Source of the DNA: Pseudoclavibacter helvolus
Lineage (GTDB): Bacteria; Actinomycetota; Actinomycetes; Actinomycetales; Microbacteriaceae
Assembly (NCBI RefSeq): GCF_014191305.1
Contig: NZ_JACHWJ010000001.1
Span: 930,001-994,000 of the forward strand
Reading direction: 5' to 3'
Length of the DNA: 64,000 nt
A program made the translations under genes and the position numbers. Position 1 is the first letter of the stretch, and every line of letters starts with the position of its first letter. Positions 50,357 to 58,333 of this stretch are shown here, piece after piece. The notes below the pieces were generated by a model, which did not search any database, was not told the DNA's origin, and worked only from the letters and a program-made list of their open reading frames with translations.

Positions 50357-50658
50357 CAGCTGACCGCCTCAACGGTGGGAATCTCTACGGCCACCCAGCC
50401 ACCGCGAGCGCGGGGCGAGCCTCCAACGGTGTCTGCGAGGGATGCCAGGAAGTCTCGGGCGGCCAAGTACTGCACCGCCGGCGGCGGCGTCACCTGCAGG
50501 GCCAACTCCACGACCGCCGCAAACTCCCCCTCAGGCAACTCCGGATAGTCCTCCCACAACACAGCACCCACCTGCTGAGCGCTCGCGGTGAGATCCGCGA
50601 GCATCTGCGCTGCTACCACCTGACGGGCGTACTTCACCCTCTCCGGCTCAGGCATCAT
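50356..50658 (-). CDS. phage protein of unknown function
   Basis: 100 residues: helical N-terminus ([20 protein letters not shown]), an acidic middle ([13 protein letters not shown]) and a beta-like end ([15 protein letters not shown]). Its stop overlaps the ssb start by one base and its start overlaps the upstream gene. No family recognised. Confidence 0.6.
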   Translation of the reverse strand: MMPEPERVKYARQVVAAQMLADLTASAQQVGAVLWEDYPELPEGEFAAVVELALQVTPPPAVQYLAARDFLASLADTVGGSPRARGGWVAVEIPTVEAVS

Positions 50659-50911
50659 CGCCTCCGAGCTCGAGCACGACGAGAAGACCCGTCTCCCGAC
50701 TCCGGTGAGCTGCGGCGACGTGGCGCGGCACGGTCGGGTCGTACGGCTCCCACAGCCCTTCGCGGTCGCTTGGCCCGCACAGCCCGCCCGCGTCGTCCTC
50801 GCCTATGAGCGAGGTGTCAGGACCCGTCTCGATTTCCCATTCCTCGCGGCCGTTCAAGATGAACTCCGCCAGATCGTCCACGCTCGGCGCGATCGCCTCC
50901 TGCTCAGGCAT
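50648..50911 (-). CDS. small acidic phage protein
   Basis: 87 residues: MPEQEAIAPSVDDLAEFILN, then GPSDREGLWEPYDPTVPRHV and a hydrophobic end ([13 protein letters not shown]). The MPEQE start recalls the protein at 48273, hinting at a shared origin of their 5' ends. Function unknown. Confidence 0.6.
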   Translation of the reverse strand: MPEQEAIAPSVDDLAEFILNGREEWEIETGPDTSLIGEDDAGGLCGPSDREGLWEPYDPTVPRHVAAAHRSRETGLLVVLELGGDDA

Positions 50912-51320
50912 TAAGCACCTCCTCCTCGTGCGCGCGGAACAGCGCCATAGCTTCGACCTTCGTGGGTGCCGCGAACGTCAGCGGGCACCACTCGCACTGC
51001 ACGACATACAAGCGGCCAGGCAGCGTGTGCGACGTCCCGCTGTCCCCGATCGCGTACTGGTGCCACTGCGCGTCGGTGAACTCGTCTCCGTCAGGGCGAG
51101 ACCTCGACCCCGTGTTGCGCGCACCCCCGGCGAACACCACCGAACGATCCTGACCCCGCGACGCCTCGACCGCCTCGACCGCCGACGACAGGAACTGCGC
51201 CATGATCGCCACCGCTTCCTCGACACCCCAACCCGCCTTCGACACCAGCGCATCGAGGATGAACTCGCGAGGCGTCTCCGCGTAGTCGCCGAACGCCGCC
51301 TCAGCCACGGTCATCACCAC
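50904..51320 (-). CDS. phage protein of unknown function
   Basis: 138 residues. GDYAETPREFILDALVSKAG with a later YVVQCEWCPLTFAAPTKVEA and an end FRAHEEEVLNA. A single CEWC pair could bind metal. Overlaps both neighbours. No family recognised. Confidence 0.62.
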   Translation of the reverse strand: MVMTVAEAAFGDYAETPREFILDALVSKAGWGVEEAVAIMAQFLSSAVEAVEASRGQDRSVVFAGGARNTGSRSRPDGDEFTDAQWHQYAIGDSGTSHTLPGRLYVVQCEWCPLTFAAPTKVEAMALFRAHEEEVLNA

Positions 51321-52155
51321 CCGCGAGCGCGAGAGGCTCTGTGCAGGCTTCGCACTCTTCCTCTGGCCCCTTGATCATCGTGACGATGCCGTTGCCGGCG
51401 GAGTAGCCCGACGAGCTCACGTGCTTGTGGTCCTGCGGAGTCGGGCCGCACGGGTACGGCTTGATGTGTTCGGGCTCGACGCCGTAAAGCACGGCACGGT
51501 CGTAGAGGAGCTCGCCGGACGGCTCTTCGTTCATCTGCGACGCCCACGCCCACGCCTCATCGCCCGACATGCCCTGCAGCAGAGCATCAGCCACGAACGC
51601 GAGCATGCGAGCCTCAATGAGCTGATGCACCCGATCGTTGTACTCCGCCATCGTCGCCAGCTTCCAGCCCGTGTCCCACGTATCCAAGCCGACCGCCCTC
51701 GACAGCAGGTACGGCGCCTCAACGGACAGCGGACGCACCTCGTGCTCGCCGCCATGCGGGTACAGCTCGTGAGCGAAACGACGACGAGTGCGGCGAGCCG
51801 CCGGCAGCAGGTCCGGGCGGCCCTCGTGCTTGATGCGAGGAACCCCGAAAGCGACACCCACCGACACCGCCGTCGAGGACTCCGCCTCCCGCTCCGCGTG
51901 ACGCACGATGCCATCACCGCTCGGAGACGTCTCGAAGTACCAGCCCCAGCCAGGCTGCGTCGTCACCTCGAGGACCTCACGCACGACGTCAGCGATCATC
52001 ACGTCATCCACACCGAGATCCAGAGCCCACCTGATCACAGCCTCACGAGCCAGCCGCACATCCATCGTGCCCAGCACCAGCCACGCGCCGCCGTCCTCCC
52101 CCAGTTCGTGCACCGTGATGCCCAGCTGAGCGTTCGTCACCTGCTTCTTCGTCAT
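51301..52155 (-). CDS. phage protein of unknown function
   Basis: 284 residues from MTKKQVTNAQLGITVHELGE. Helical parts such as MDVRLAREAVIRWALDLGVD and YNDRVHQLIEARMLAFVADA; the C-terminal segment carries two Cys (EEECEACTEP). No enzymatic motif stands out. Starts four bases into the end of the upstream gene (ATGA). Confidence 0.65.
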   Translation of the reverse strand: MTKKQVTNAQLGITVHELGEDGGAWLVLGTMDVRLAREAVIRWALDLGVDDVMIADVVREVLEVTTQPGWGWYFETSPSGDGIVRHAEREAESSTAVSVGVAFGVPRIKHEGRPDLLPAARRTRRRFAHELYPHGGEHEVRPLSVEAPYLLSRAVGLDTWDTGWKLATMAEYNDRVHQLIEARMLAFVADALLQGMSGDEAWAWASQMNEEPSGELLYDRAVLYGVEPEHIKPYPCGPTPQDHKHVSSSGYSAGNGIVTMIKGPEEECEACTEPLALAGGDDRG

Positions 52156-52781
52156 CGTCCCTCTCCCGTCTCCAACAGCTCGGCACCAAACCGGCGACCG
52201 AGCGCCACACGAACCGGCAACAACCACCACCGCGAGCGCAGCAGAGACCTGACCTGGATGAGCGCGAACCGGCGCCCGTCTGCGCGAGCCGGCGCGATCG
52301 AGGCGCGAGCCTCCGCCAAATCGCCCTGCAGCAACGCGATCTCGACGTTCGCGTCCATCACGGAGGTGCGGAACTCCCACCGCTCAGCCCGGACCTCCTC
52401 CAAGAGCGACGCCCGCACGTAGTGCACGAGCTCCCCCATCTCGCGCACCTCAGCGTTCGACAGGGACGTCCCCACCGTGTCGATCGCCCGCCACCCCGTC
52501 GACGTACGCTCGACCACCTCGTGATCCGGGTCCTCAGTCGTGTAGTAGCCCAGCGCCGCCGGCAGCGGAGCGTGCACCCGATAGATCCACGAGTCAGCGA
52601 GAGCCGAGAGCGGCACCGGAAATCGATCCGGACCGATACTCACGACGAGCTCACCCTGATGACGGGCAACCTCACCGCGATCCGCGCGCGGACCCGGCTT
52701 CATCCCCCGCATCACGACGGCGACAGTCCACCCCTCGAACAATGTGTCGAGGTCGACGCGCTCGAACTCCTCCCCGTTCAC
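52152..52781 (-). CDS. phage protein of unknown function
   Basis: 209 residues. Acidic start MNGEEFERVDLDTLFEGWTV, a beta-rich middle (ELVVSIGPDRFPVPLSALAD), and a basic helical end (FALIQVRSLLRSRWWLLPVR). Overlaps its neighbours by four bases each. Not recognised. Confidence 0.62.
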   Translation of the reverse strand: MNGEEFERVDLDTLFEGWTVAVVMRGMKPGPRADRGEVARHQGELVVSIGPDRFPVPLSALADSWIYRVHAPLPAALGYYTTEDPDHEVVERTSTGWRAIDTVGTSLSNAEVREMGELVHYVRASLLEEVRAERWEFRTSVMDANVEIALLQGDLAEARASIAPARADGRRFALIQVRSLLRSRWWLLPVRVALGRRFGAELLETGEGR

Positions 52782-52975
52782 CGCTTCACCGCCCTACGGC
52801 CAGCACGAGCCGCGTGCAACGTGTCCAGAGCGCCACGCGACACCTTGTCAATCGCCGCACCCAACACCCCAGGTGCACCACTGCCGTCGAGCGCAGCCGC
52901 CAGCGCCAGCAACTCGTCCTCAGTGAGCACCACCGCCGCCGAACCCTCCGGCACCTCCACCAGCGAATCACTCAC
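52778..52975 (-). CDS. small phage protein
   Basis: 65 residues from a GTG that overlaps the upstream stop (GTGA): VSDSLVEVPEGSAAVVLTED, then helical ELLALAAALDGSG and RGALDTLHAARAGRRAVKR. Longer in-frame starts lie inside the upstream gene and are unlikely. Function unknown. Confidence 0.6.
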   Translation of the reverse strand: MSDSLVEVPEGSAAVVLTEDELLALAAALDGSGAPGVLGAAIDKVSRGALDTLHAARAGRRAVKR

Positions 52976-53496
52976 GCCGACACCCCCAACACAGGCCACC
53001 CATTGCGCTCGTTCAACGCCGACGCACGAGCCAACGACGCATTCGCAGCCGCGACATCCTTCGCCGCCATCGGCACCCACCCATCCGGGAACACCAGCTC
53101 CACACGACGCACCTCATGCGCCCGGAACCAATCCCCCGACTCCGGCGTCACCAACGCACACACCACATCCGCGTTCCTCAAGCCATGAGCATCACGGAAC
53201 GCAGCCGCGTGGAAACGAGTACCCAGGACCAGGAACACCGGGAGCACCGGACGAAACAGATAGCCGAGATTCGCTGGCCGCGGGTGATGCGCCAACGTCG
53301 ACTGCGACAACGCCACAAAGCGCTCCCCTGCTTCGCGCACCTCCGCGAGCGCCTCGAACTCCGCATCGTTGCTGTCACCCTCAGCGGCGCGCTCAGACCT
53401 CGCTATAGCGCTCTGGAAGTCCGCGAGCGCGGAAGCCAGATCAGTCGACACCACCGCGACATCGGGGGTGCGCGTTGGATAGACGTTCTCAGTCAT
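52972..53496 (-). CDS. phage protein of unknown function
   Basis: 174 residues: MTENVYPTRTPDVAVVSTDL, a long helix (ADFQSAIARSERAAEGDSND), then YLFRPVLPVFLVLGTRFHAA and VRRVELVFPDGWVPM. No catalytic motif seen. Overlaps the small gene upstream by eight bases. Confidence 0.62.
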   Translation of the reverse strand: MTENVYPTRTPDVAVVSTDLASALADFQSAIARSERAAEGDSNDAEFEALAEVREAGERFVALSQSTLAHHPRPANLGYLFRPVLPVFLVLGTRFHAAAFRDAHGLRNADVVCALVTPESGDWFRAHEVRRVELVFPDGWVPMAAKDVAAANASLARASALNERNGWPVLGVSA

Positions 53497-53698
53497 CGAT
53501 CTCTCCTCGGGTGATGGTCTTGGCCAGGTGCATGAGCCGCGGCTTAGGCGCGCGACCGTTCGTGAGCTCGTGCTCGCCCTGGCGAAGCTCCGCGAGCGTG
53601 AAGTCGCGAGCAGCCTTCAAGACAGGGTTGATGGGATGGGTCGCCGTGACGACGTTGGAAGCCGCTTGGACCAGTTGCAGGTGCGTCGGCGATGTCAT
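53489..53698 (-). CDS. small phage protein
   Basis: 69 residues: helical LVQAASNVVTATHPINPVLK followed by DFTLAELRQGEHELTNG and MHLAKTITRGEIDD. Starts four bases before the ParB-like stop. Helical and basic enough to be a nucleic-acid-binding accessory protein, but nothing specific is recognised. Confidence 0.58.
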   Translation of the reverse strand: MTSPTHLQLVQAASNVVTATHPINPVLKAARDFTLAELRQGEHELTNGRAPKPRLMHLAKTITRGEIDD

Positions 53699-55155
53699 GC
53701 CGACTGCTCCTCTGGCTCGTCGTCGGCAACCTCTGCGGCTTCGAGAGCAGCAAGTTCAGCCGCACGCTCAGCCGCCGCGACGGCTGCAGCTGCCGCGCGT
53801 TCGACACGAGCTGTCTCCACCTCCGACAGCGAGTAACCCCACGCCTGCAGCAGCTGCAAGTACTCCGCCCCCTCCGACGTCGCGCCATGCTGAGCCTGGT
53901 GCGCCTGCCCCATGTACTCCTCAGCGGCAGCGAGGACCACCGCGAGCGCTACCTGCAGCGCCGACGCCGGCCGGGTGGTGATCAGCTTCGACAGGTGATC
54001 GTCGTCGTCCGGGTCGCGCATGTCCGGCACGGGAAGCTGCATGAGCACATGCGCGAGCTCGTTGTCGTACAGGGTCTGCTCGAGCGCGGAACGCGAGGCC
54101 GTGAGCCCCCGCGCGACAACCGTGACGGCATCCGTCGGAAGCTTCTTGCGCTGCAGGAACTCCGTCAGCCAAGCGCGACGGACCGTCGTCGCGGACTTCC
54201 AAGCCTCGAGCGCAGCCTCACGCTCCGCCTTCTCGGCTTCCTCCGCTGCCTTCCGCTCCGCCTTCTCTTCGGCGGACACTTCCGGGGCGCCCCAACGCTT
54301 GCGGAACCCCGCCGGGAGTGGCACGGGAAGGTAGAGCTCAGGGTGCGGGGCGGAGTTGTAACGACGTTGCATGTACACAGTGCGCTCTGGAACCTCCGCG
54401 AGGTTCGACTCGGTGACCGACTCCCCATCAGATGTGAGGACCGACCCGACCTGGATGAACTTGTCGTCGCGCCACCCTGGGTGCTCCTGCAGCACGTTCC
54501 AGCCGCGGGAAAGGTAGTCGGCGCGCAGCGACTCCACCGCCTCCTCGCGGGCACGCTGATCACGGAGCTCCTGCGCGACGTGGTCGAGACGAGCGGGGTT
54601 CGACTGCGCAGTCTCCACAAGACGCGCGAACGCCGCCGCGTCCGCCTCAAACTCCACCAGCGCGTCGGCCTGCTCGAGCGTTAGCTGGTGCTCGCGCGCC
54701 GCCGACGACGCCGCCGACGACTTACCCACCGCGAGCGCGGACTTCACGACAGCTGGCTTCTCGCCCGTGCGCTTCGTGATCTCCCGGAGGTTCATGCCCT
54801 CGAACGACAGCTGCTTGAAGGCCTCGACGCGCTCCGATGTCGTGAGCTCTTCCCGCTGGTCGTTCTCCACCAGCTGCTGCACGATGCGCTGCGTCGTAGC
54901 CTCGTCGGCAGTGACGATGTAGACCGGCATCGAGGTCAGTTCGGCCTCACGGGCAGCAAGGGTGCGGCGCTGACCGGCACGAACAACCACCGATCCGTCC
55001 TCCATGCGGTGCGCGAGCACCGGAGTGAGCACGCCGTTCTCCTTGACGCTTCGGATGAAGTCCGGAGTGAGCGGCGCCGATGGTCGGACGTTCTCCTCGA
55101 GGATCAGGGCGGTCGGTGCGACGTGCTCGAGCACGCCCTCAGGTGTTCCGGTCAT
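53695..55155 (-). CDS. ParB/Srx-fold nuclease-like protein with coiled-coil tail
   Basis: 486 residues. The ParB domain is at the start: LEENVRPSAPLTPDFIRSVK, ENGVLTPVLAHRM, then RAGQRRTLAAREAEL and VENDQREELTTSERVEAFKQ; a helix-turn-helix follows (MNLREITKRTGEKPAVVKSA). The C-terminal half is charged coil (AEEKAERKAAEEAEKAEREA). Phage ParB-like proteins of this size are often called nucleases or plasmid-like regulators. No ParA partner is present, so segregation is unlikely; control of replication or transcription is more probable. Confidence 0.85.
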   Translation of the reverse strand: MTGTPEGVLEHVAPTALILEENVRPSAPLTPDFIRSVKENGVLTPVLAHRMEDGSVVVRAGQRRTLAAREAELTSMPVYIVTADEATTQRIVQQLVENDQREELTTSERVEAFKQLSFEGMNLREITKRTGEKPAVVKSALAVGKSSAASSAAREHQLTLEQADALVEFEADAAAFARLVETAQSNPARLDHVAQELRDQRAREEAVESLRADYLSRGWNVLQEHPGWRDDKFIQVGSVLTSDGESVTESNLAEVPERTVYMQRRYNSAPHPELYLPVPLPAGFRKRWGAPEVSAEEKAERKAAEEAEKAEREAALEAWKSATTVRRAWLTEFLQRKKLPTDAVTVVARGLTASRSALEQTLYDNELAHVLMQLPVPDMRDPDDDDHLSKLITTRPASALQVALAVVLAAAEEYMGQAHQAQHGATSEGAEYLQLLQAWGYSLSEVETARVERAAAAAVAAAERAAELAALEAAEVADDEPEEQSA

Positions 55156-55730
55156 GATCGTTTCCCTTCGTTGTGCCGGCGCTCCGCCGGCGTGGTCTTG
55201 TTTGCTGTCTTGTTCAAGTCGGTGCGGATGCGGACGACCGTGCGAGACGCGCACCCCAGGTGTTCCGCGATCTGTTCGGCGCTCCAGTCGCGCTCGGTGA
55301 GGAGGCGGACGCATTCACGGCGCTCGGCAGGCATGAGACGAACCGGGTCACCAGCGAGCGCCAATGCGATGGCGGCATGGTCAAGAGGCTTCGAGGTAGC
55401 GACCTCGGCGCGGAAGTGCGCGACAACGGCCGGCTCGACATGCACCCACTCAGAGATCTCTACGTCCGTGATCTTCGGCACTCGAAGCAGGTGACGGATG
55501 TTGGACTCCTGCAGCGGCGACACCGTGAGCACAACAATTCGTTCAGCCACCGCATCCGGATCGACACCAGCCAACGCGGCACGAGCACCCTGGACGATGA
55601 CCTGAGGCACCGAGAGGCCACGACCAGCACCGAGAGCAGCGAGCTTCGCCCAGGTGTCACCAGAGAACTTCACGTGGTGGTCAGCGGAGCTAGAACGCGG
55701 GGACATCTGAGAAGTCGTCATCGAAGGCAT
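55152..55730 (-). CDS. phage DNA-binding protein with C-terminal HTH
   Basis: 192 residues. A short ribbon-helix-helix-like start (HHVKFSGDTWAKLAALGAGR) is followed by a helical middle and a helix-turn-helix at the end (RDWSAEQIAEHLGCASRTVVRI). It overlaps the ParB-like gene by four bases. Probably a regulator acting with it. Confidence 0.68.
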   Translation of the reverse strand: MPSMTTSQMSPRSSSADHHVKFSGDTWAKLAALGAGRGLSVPQVIVQGARAALAGVDPDAVAERIVVLTVSPLQESNIRHLLRVPKITDVEISEWVHVEPAVVAHFRAEVATSKPLDHAAIALALAGDPVRLMPAERRECVRLLTERDWSAEQIAEHLGCASRTVVRIRTDLNKTANKTTPAERRHNEGKRS

Positions 55731-56334
55731 CAGCTGGCCCCTCCAGGTGCGAGTTGTCTTTCCCTGCGCGGCGGAGCAACTCCCATTGGCGGTTCTTCGA
55801 GCGAGCAGTGCCGCAATGCCTGCAGTCGTACTCGGCCCCAGCGGGGTGACGATGACAGAAGGGCTCTGGTGGGAGCCTCACGCTCTCGCGCTCCCGCCCG
55901 CTCGCGCTCCCGAACTCGACCCGCGCGCTCTCCCTCTCCCCTAAGCCACGATTCGCGACACGATTCGCGAATGAATTCGCGAACGAATTCGCGAACGGGG
56001 GCTCCGGGTACGTCGACGGATTGCGGCGATCCACCGTGCCCAACAGATCCGGGGCGATCTGGAACAACGAACGACCGTCCTCGTCCGCCCACAACAGCAG
56101 GAACCCGGACTCGGCGAGGTACAACATGACCTCCTCGATCCGCTCCGGCGACACGACGTCGTCGTCCGACAACATCTCCCGCTGCATCCGACGAGGCAGC
56201 ACCTCCCCCCGCCCGTGATCGTCCGCCCACGCCATCAACGCGGTCGCGAAGAACCGCATCCCCATCGGCACCGCCGTCACCCGCGGATCGCGGAAGAATG
56301 ACGGCTTCACCGTCCTCTGCCTCCGCATCTGCAT
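55690..56334 (-). CDS. phage replication protein candidate (initiator-like) with internal iterons
   Basis: 214 residues. The N-terminal region (SFFRDPRVTAVPMGMRFFAT, ALMAWADDHGRGEVLPRRM) has the winged-helix look of phage replication proteins. The middle contains the repeat FANSFANSFANRVANR, encoded by four 12-bp DNA repeats (55948-55995). The C-terminus has CHRHPAGAEYDCRHCGTA, a zinc-binding pattern. Initiator genes of lambdoid phages carry the origin inside them in the same way, so this is the best candidate initiator. It overlaps the neighbouring frame from 56662. Confidence 0.7.
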   Translation of the reverse strand: MQMRRQRTVKPSFFRDPRVTAVPMGMRFFATALMAWADDHGRGEVLPRRMQREMLSDDDVVSPERIEEVMLYLAESGFLLLWADEDGRSLFQIAPDLLGTVDRRNPSTYPEPPFANSFANSFANRVANRGLGERESARVEFGSASGRERESVRLPPEPFCHRHPAGAEYDCRHCGTARSKNRQWELLRRAGKDNSHLEGPADAFDDDFSDVPAF

Positions 56335-56662
56335 ATGCCTGCGTTCCCTTCAAGATCAAGTCGATAGCGCGATCAATCTGCCGAGCGGACACGCGAACGC
56401 ACTCCGACCAGCCATGACCGCGAGGCATGTGCTCCCACGCGTCGAGGTTGTCGCGGAACGCCGGCTCGAAGACACGACGCAGCTCGGCAAGAGCAGCGGC
56501 CTCCCACGACGCCGGCGTGCGCCGGAACGCGAAGAGGATGCGCGCGCCGTGCTCCACGAGCTCACGGATGCGCGACCCGCTCGGCACCGCGCGGCCCACC
56601 TTCAGCACGCCCGACTCCGGCCACCACGCCACGTACGTCGTCCGAAGATCAGGCGCCGACAT
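55730..56662 (-). CDS. GIY-YIG-like (T5orf172-type) domain protein, 3' part doubtful
   Basis: From ATG 56662 the first about 105 residues look like a T5orf172/GIY-YIG-type domain: TYVAWWPESGVLKVGRAVPS, ELVEHGARILFAFRR, WEAAALAELRRVFEP and SARQIDRAIDLILKG. After about 56340 the frame stays open for 200 more codons, but these are Arg/Gly-rich and overlap the well-coding frame of the replication gene. The natural stop therefore seems to have been lost, and the useful protein probably ends near 56340. Confidence 0.5.
   Translation of the reverse strand: MSAPDLRTTYVAWWPESGVLKVGRAVPSGSRIRELVEHGARILFAFRRTPASWEAAALAELRRVFEPAFRDNLDAWEHMPRGHGWSECVRVSARQIDRAIDLILKGTQAYADAEAEDGEAVILPRSAGDGGADGDAVLRDRVDGVGGRSRAGGGAASSDAAGDVVGRRRRVAGADRGGHVVPRRVRVPAVVGGRGRSFVVPDRPGSVGHGGSPQSVDVPGAPVREFVREFIRESCRESWLRGEGERAGRVRERERAGAREREAPTRALLSSSPRWGRVRLQALRHCSLEEPPMGVAPPRRERQLAPGGAS
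55948..55995. repeat. four 12-bp direct repeats, candidate replication origin iterons
   Basis: Units acgattcgcgac, acgattcgcgaa, tgaattcgcgaa and cgaattcgcgaa follow each other without gaps. Each contains the near-palindrome TTCGCGA. They lie inside the initiator-like gene. A pyrimidine-rich tract (ctctccctctcccc) lies just beside them at 55928-55941. This matches the layout of iteron origins. Confidence 0.6.
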
Positions 56663-57002
56663 GACGCACCCGACCCGCCGCCGACAAAGCAGCGATCGCC
56701 AGCTGCTCATAGGCCTCTCGCACGGGGCCCGTCCAAGCGGCATCATGCTGGTCACGGTTCAAGTACGTCGAGCGGTTCGCGTCGTACATCGCCCGAGCCG
56801 CGCGGGTGATCTGCTCAGCAGAAGCCGGCAAGGCCTCCACGCCATCCTCAGCGAAGTCACCCGTCGCCCGGATCGCACTCGCCTGACCGTTCAACCAGGC
56901 GACGGCCTCCCACACCGTGTCGAGCTCCGTGTCCCCGAGACGCCAAGCGGCAAGCTCCAACGCCTCCGCCGCGGCCTCATGGTCAGTCTTCTGGTCGCTC
57001 AT
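56649..57002 (-). CDS. phage protein of unknown function
   Basis: 117 residues, almost wholly helical: MSDQKTDHEAAAEALELAAW, VEALPASAEQITRAARAMYD and YEQLAIAALSAAGRVRHVG. ATGA overlap with the HNH stop. No family recognised. Confidence 0.62.
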   Translation of the reverse strand: MSDQKTDHEAAAEALELAAWRLGDTELDTVWEAVAWLNGQASAIRATGDFAEDGVEALPASAEQITRAARAMYDANRSTYLNRDQHDAAWTGPVREAYEQLAIAALSAAGRVRHVGA

Positions 57003-57409
57003 GCGGCGAGCCCCCACTTCTCGTACTCGACGCGGCCATAGACCGCATGCATCATGGCGAGCGCATCCTCCTCAGTGATTCGGATGCGCTCGAGGTCATC
57101 GAGGCGGAACCAGATGCCGACGTGCTCGTAGAACACCGGCACGTCCTGGCACCGACCCTGTTGCTGAACCCAGCGGCGAACCTTCCACCCATAGAGCAGT
57201 GCCTTCGTCTGCAGGTCGCGCTCGGTGCGGTCGTTGCACTCGAGGCAAAGCGTCAGCCCCTCATCCACGAGCGGCATGATCTTTGATCCGCCCATGCCCA
57301 CCGCACCCCGATGCTGGAACGTCAGCAGCGTGTGCGTGCCGCACGAGGCGCACTGGTTGCCGTCACGGAAGTAGACCTCCGTGCGAACATCCGACGTCGG
57401 CGCGATCAC
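56999..57409 (-). CDS. HNH endonuclease (early region)
   Basis: 136 residues from a GTG overlapping the upstream stop (GTGA). The HNH core is VYFRDGNQCASCGTHTLLTF, with QHRGAVGMGG (His) and LTLCLECNDRTERD (Cys pair and Asn). The C-terminus is EEDALAMMHAVYGRVEYEKW. It is a nuclease of unknown target, different from the terminase-side HNH. Confidence 0.85.
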   Translation of the reverse strand: MIAPTSDVRTEVYFRDGNQCASCGTHTLLTFQHRGAVGMGGSKIMPLVDEGLTLCLECNDRTERDLQTKALLYGWKVRRWVQQQGRCQDVPVFYEHVGIWFRLDDLERIRITEEDALAMMHAVYGRVEYEKWGLAA

Positions 57410-57615
57410 TTGCCCGCCACCTTGGCCTGCGCGTTGCGGTCGACCGACTCGGCCTTGAGGATGCGCTTCCACGCGTCCTGCTGCAGGGCCAGCTCCTCCG
57501 CGGACGGAAACCCGTCACGAGGGCGACCCTGCTTCGCGAGCGCCTGGATCTCATCCCGCGTGAAGAACACCGCTACCTGATCTGCGGCCGCGCGCGGCTC
57601 GGCTGCCTTCGTCAT
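57406..57615 (-). CDS. small phage protein
   Basis: 69 residues: MTKAAEPRAAADQVAVFFTR, then DEIQALAKQGRPRDGFPSAE and a helical end (KRILKAESVDRNAQAKVAGK). Four-base overlaps on both sides. Function unknown. Confidence 0.6.
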   Translation of the reverse strand: MTKAAEPRAAADQVAVFFTRDEIQALAKQGRPRDGFPSAEELALQQDAWKRILKAESVDRNAQAKVAGK

Positions 57616-57893
57616 GCCGTCACCCCCGCACCCATGCGAGCGAACGCCTCGCGGAGCACGTCCTCACGCGACGTGCCGAAGACGACCATGTCGGGAGCGA
57701 CGCGAACCATCCAGATACCGGACGGCTCCTGTCTCGGCTCACCGAGCTCGAAGGTGGACCAGTCAACCAGGCGCACAGCCCGACGGCGCGCTGCTCGAGC
57801 ACGCAAGAGCTGCACGGCGCGACGAGTGACGAGCACGAGCAGAGCCAGGAGACTCAGCTGCAGGAGCGCGTGCAGGATGCCGACGACGATCAT
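57612..57893 (-). CDS. small membrane protein of the early region
   Basis: 93 residues. One membrane helix at the start (VVGILHALLQLSLLALLVLV), an Arg-rich stop-transfer (RARAARRRAVR), then a soluble beta part (GIWMVRVAPDMVVFGTSRED). Overlaps neighbours by four bases. Early phage membrane proteins can block superinfection or division; no specific evidence here. Confidence 0.62.
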   Translation of the reverse strand: MIVVGILHALLQLSLLALLVLVTRRAVQLLRARAARRRAVRLVDWSTFELGEPRQEPSGIWMVRVAPDMVVFGTSREDVLREAFARMGAGVTA

Positions 57894-57982
57894 GCGAGGC
57901 ACCCCCGCACGAGATCCGAGGCGCGACGAACCAGCGTCCACGCAACGGCGTGCCGCTTCCGGCGACGGTCGAGCTCGATCAC
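57890..57982 (-). CDS. 30-residue small open frame, coupled at both ends
   Basis: VIELDRRRKRHAVAWTLVRR followed by ASDLVRGCLA. Its GTG overlaps the upstream stop (GTGA) and its TGA overlaps the downstream ATG (ATGA), the same coupling used by every neighbour, and it exactly fills the space between them. Basic amphipathic helix. Function unknown. Confidence 0.5.
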   Translation of the reverse strand: MIELDRRRKRHAVAWTLVRRASDLVRGCLA

Positions 57983-58269
57983 GAGGACACCTCCTCGTGA
58001 GCTTCAATCCACGCCGCGCGCGAAACGGCAGCCGCGTAGCAGGGGAGGCACGGCACGGCCGTCCCCGACGGATGCTCCGAGCAGAACCCCGGCGGGGGCG
58101 AGAGTCGGACCTGACCACCGACGAGCGGGCCCGCCGGCGCATCGCGGCGCACCGCGTCGAGCACCCAGACGAGCGGGATCAACACCGCGAGCGCGAGAGC
58201 ACCTCCCGCGATGTTGCCGAGAACCGCCAGAACGGCGACACCTCGGCTATTCTGCTTCGAGAGAGACAT
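57979..58269 (-). CDS. small membrane protein with C-terminal Cys cluster
   Basis: 96 residues. One membrane helix (VAVLAVLGNIAGGALALAVLIPLVWVL region) and then a zinc-ribbon-like C-terminus (FCSEHPSGTAVPCLPCYAAA). First gene after the HTH gene in the leftward early operon. Unknown function. Confidence 0.65.
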   Translation of the reverse strand: MSLSKQNSRGVAVLAVLGNIAGGALALAVLIPLVWVLDAVRRDAPAGPLVGGQVRLSPPPGFCSEHPSGTAVPCLPCYAAAVSRAAWIEAHEEVSS

Positions 58270-58289
58270 TTTGCCTTGCCTTTCGTTCA

Positions 58290-58320
58290 GAGCCCTCGCG
58301 AGTACCAGTCGCGGGGGCTC
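58290..58320 (-). terminator. hairpin after the HTH gene
   Basis: gagccc and gggctc form the outer stem and tcgcga / tcgcg the inner one, with a small bulge, 13 bp after the HTH stop on the minus strand. There is no T-tract, so partial termination or attenuation of the early operon is more likely than a full stop. Confidence 0.45.
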
Positions 58321-58333
58321 ACTTCTTTGTGAG

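Noticed and set aside
55948-55995. iterons read as a CRISPR or microsatellite
   Set aside because: Units are contiguous without spacers and vary at fixed positions, which fits protein-binding iterons better.
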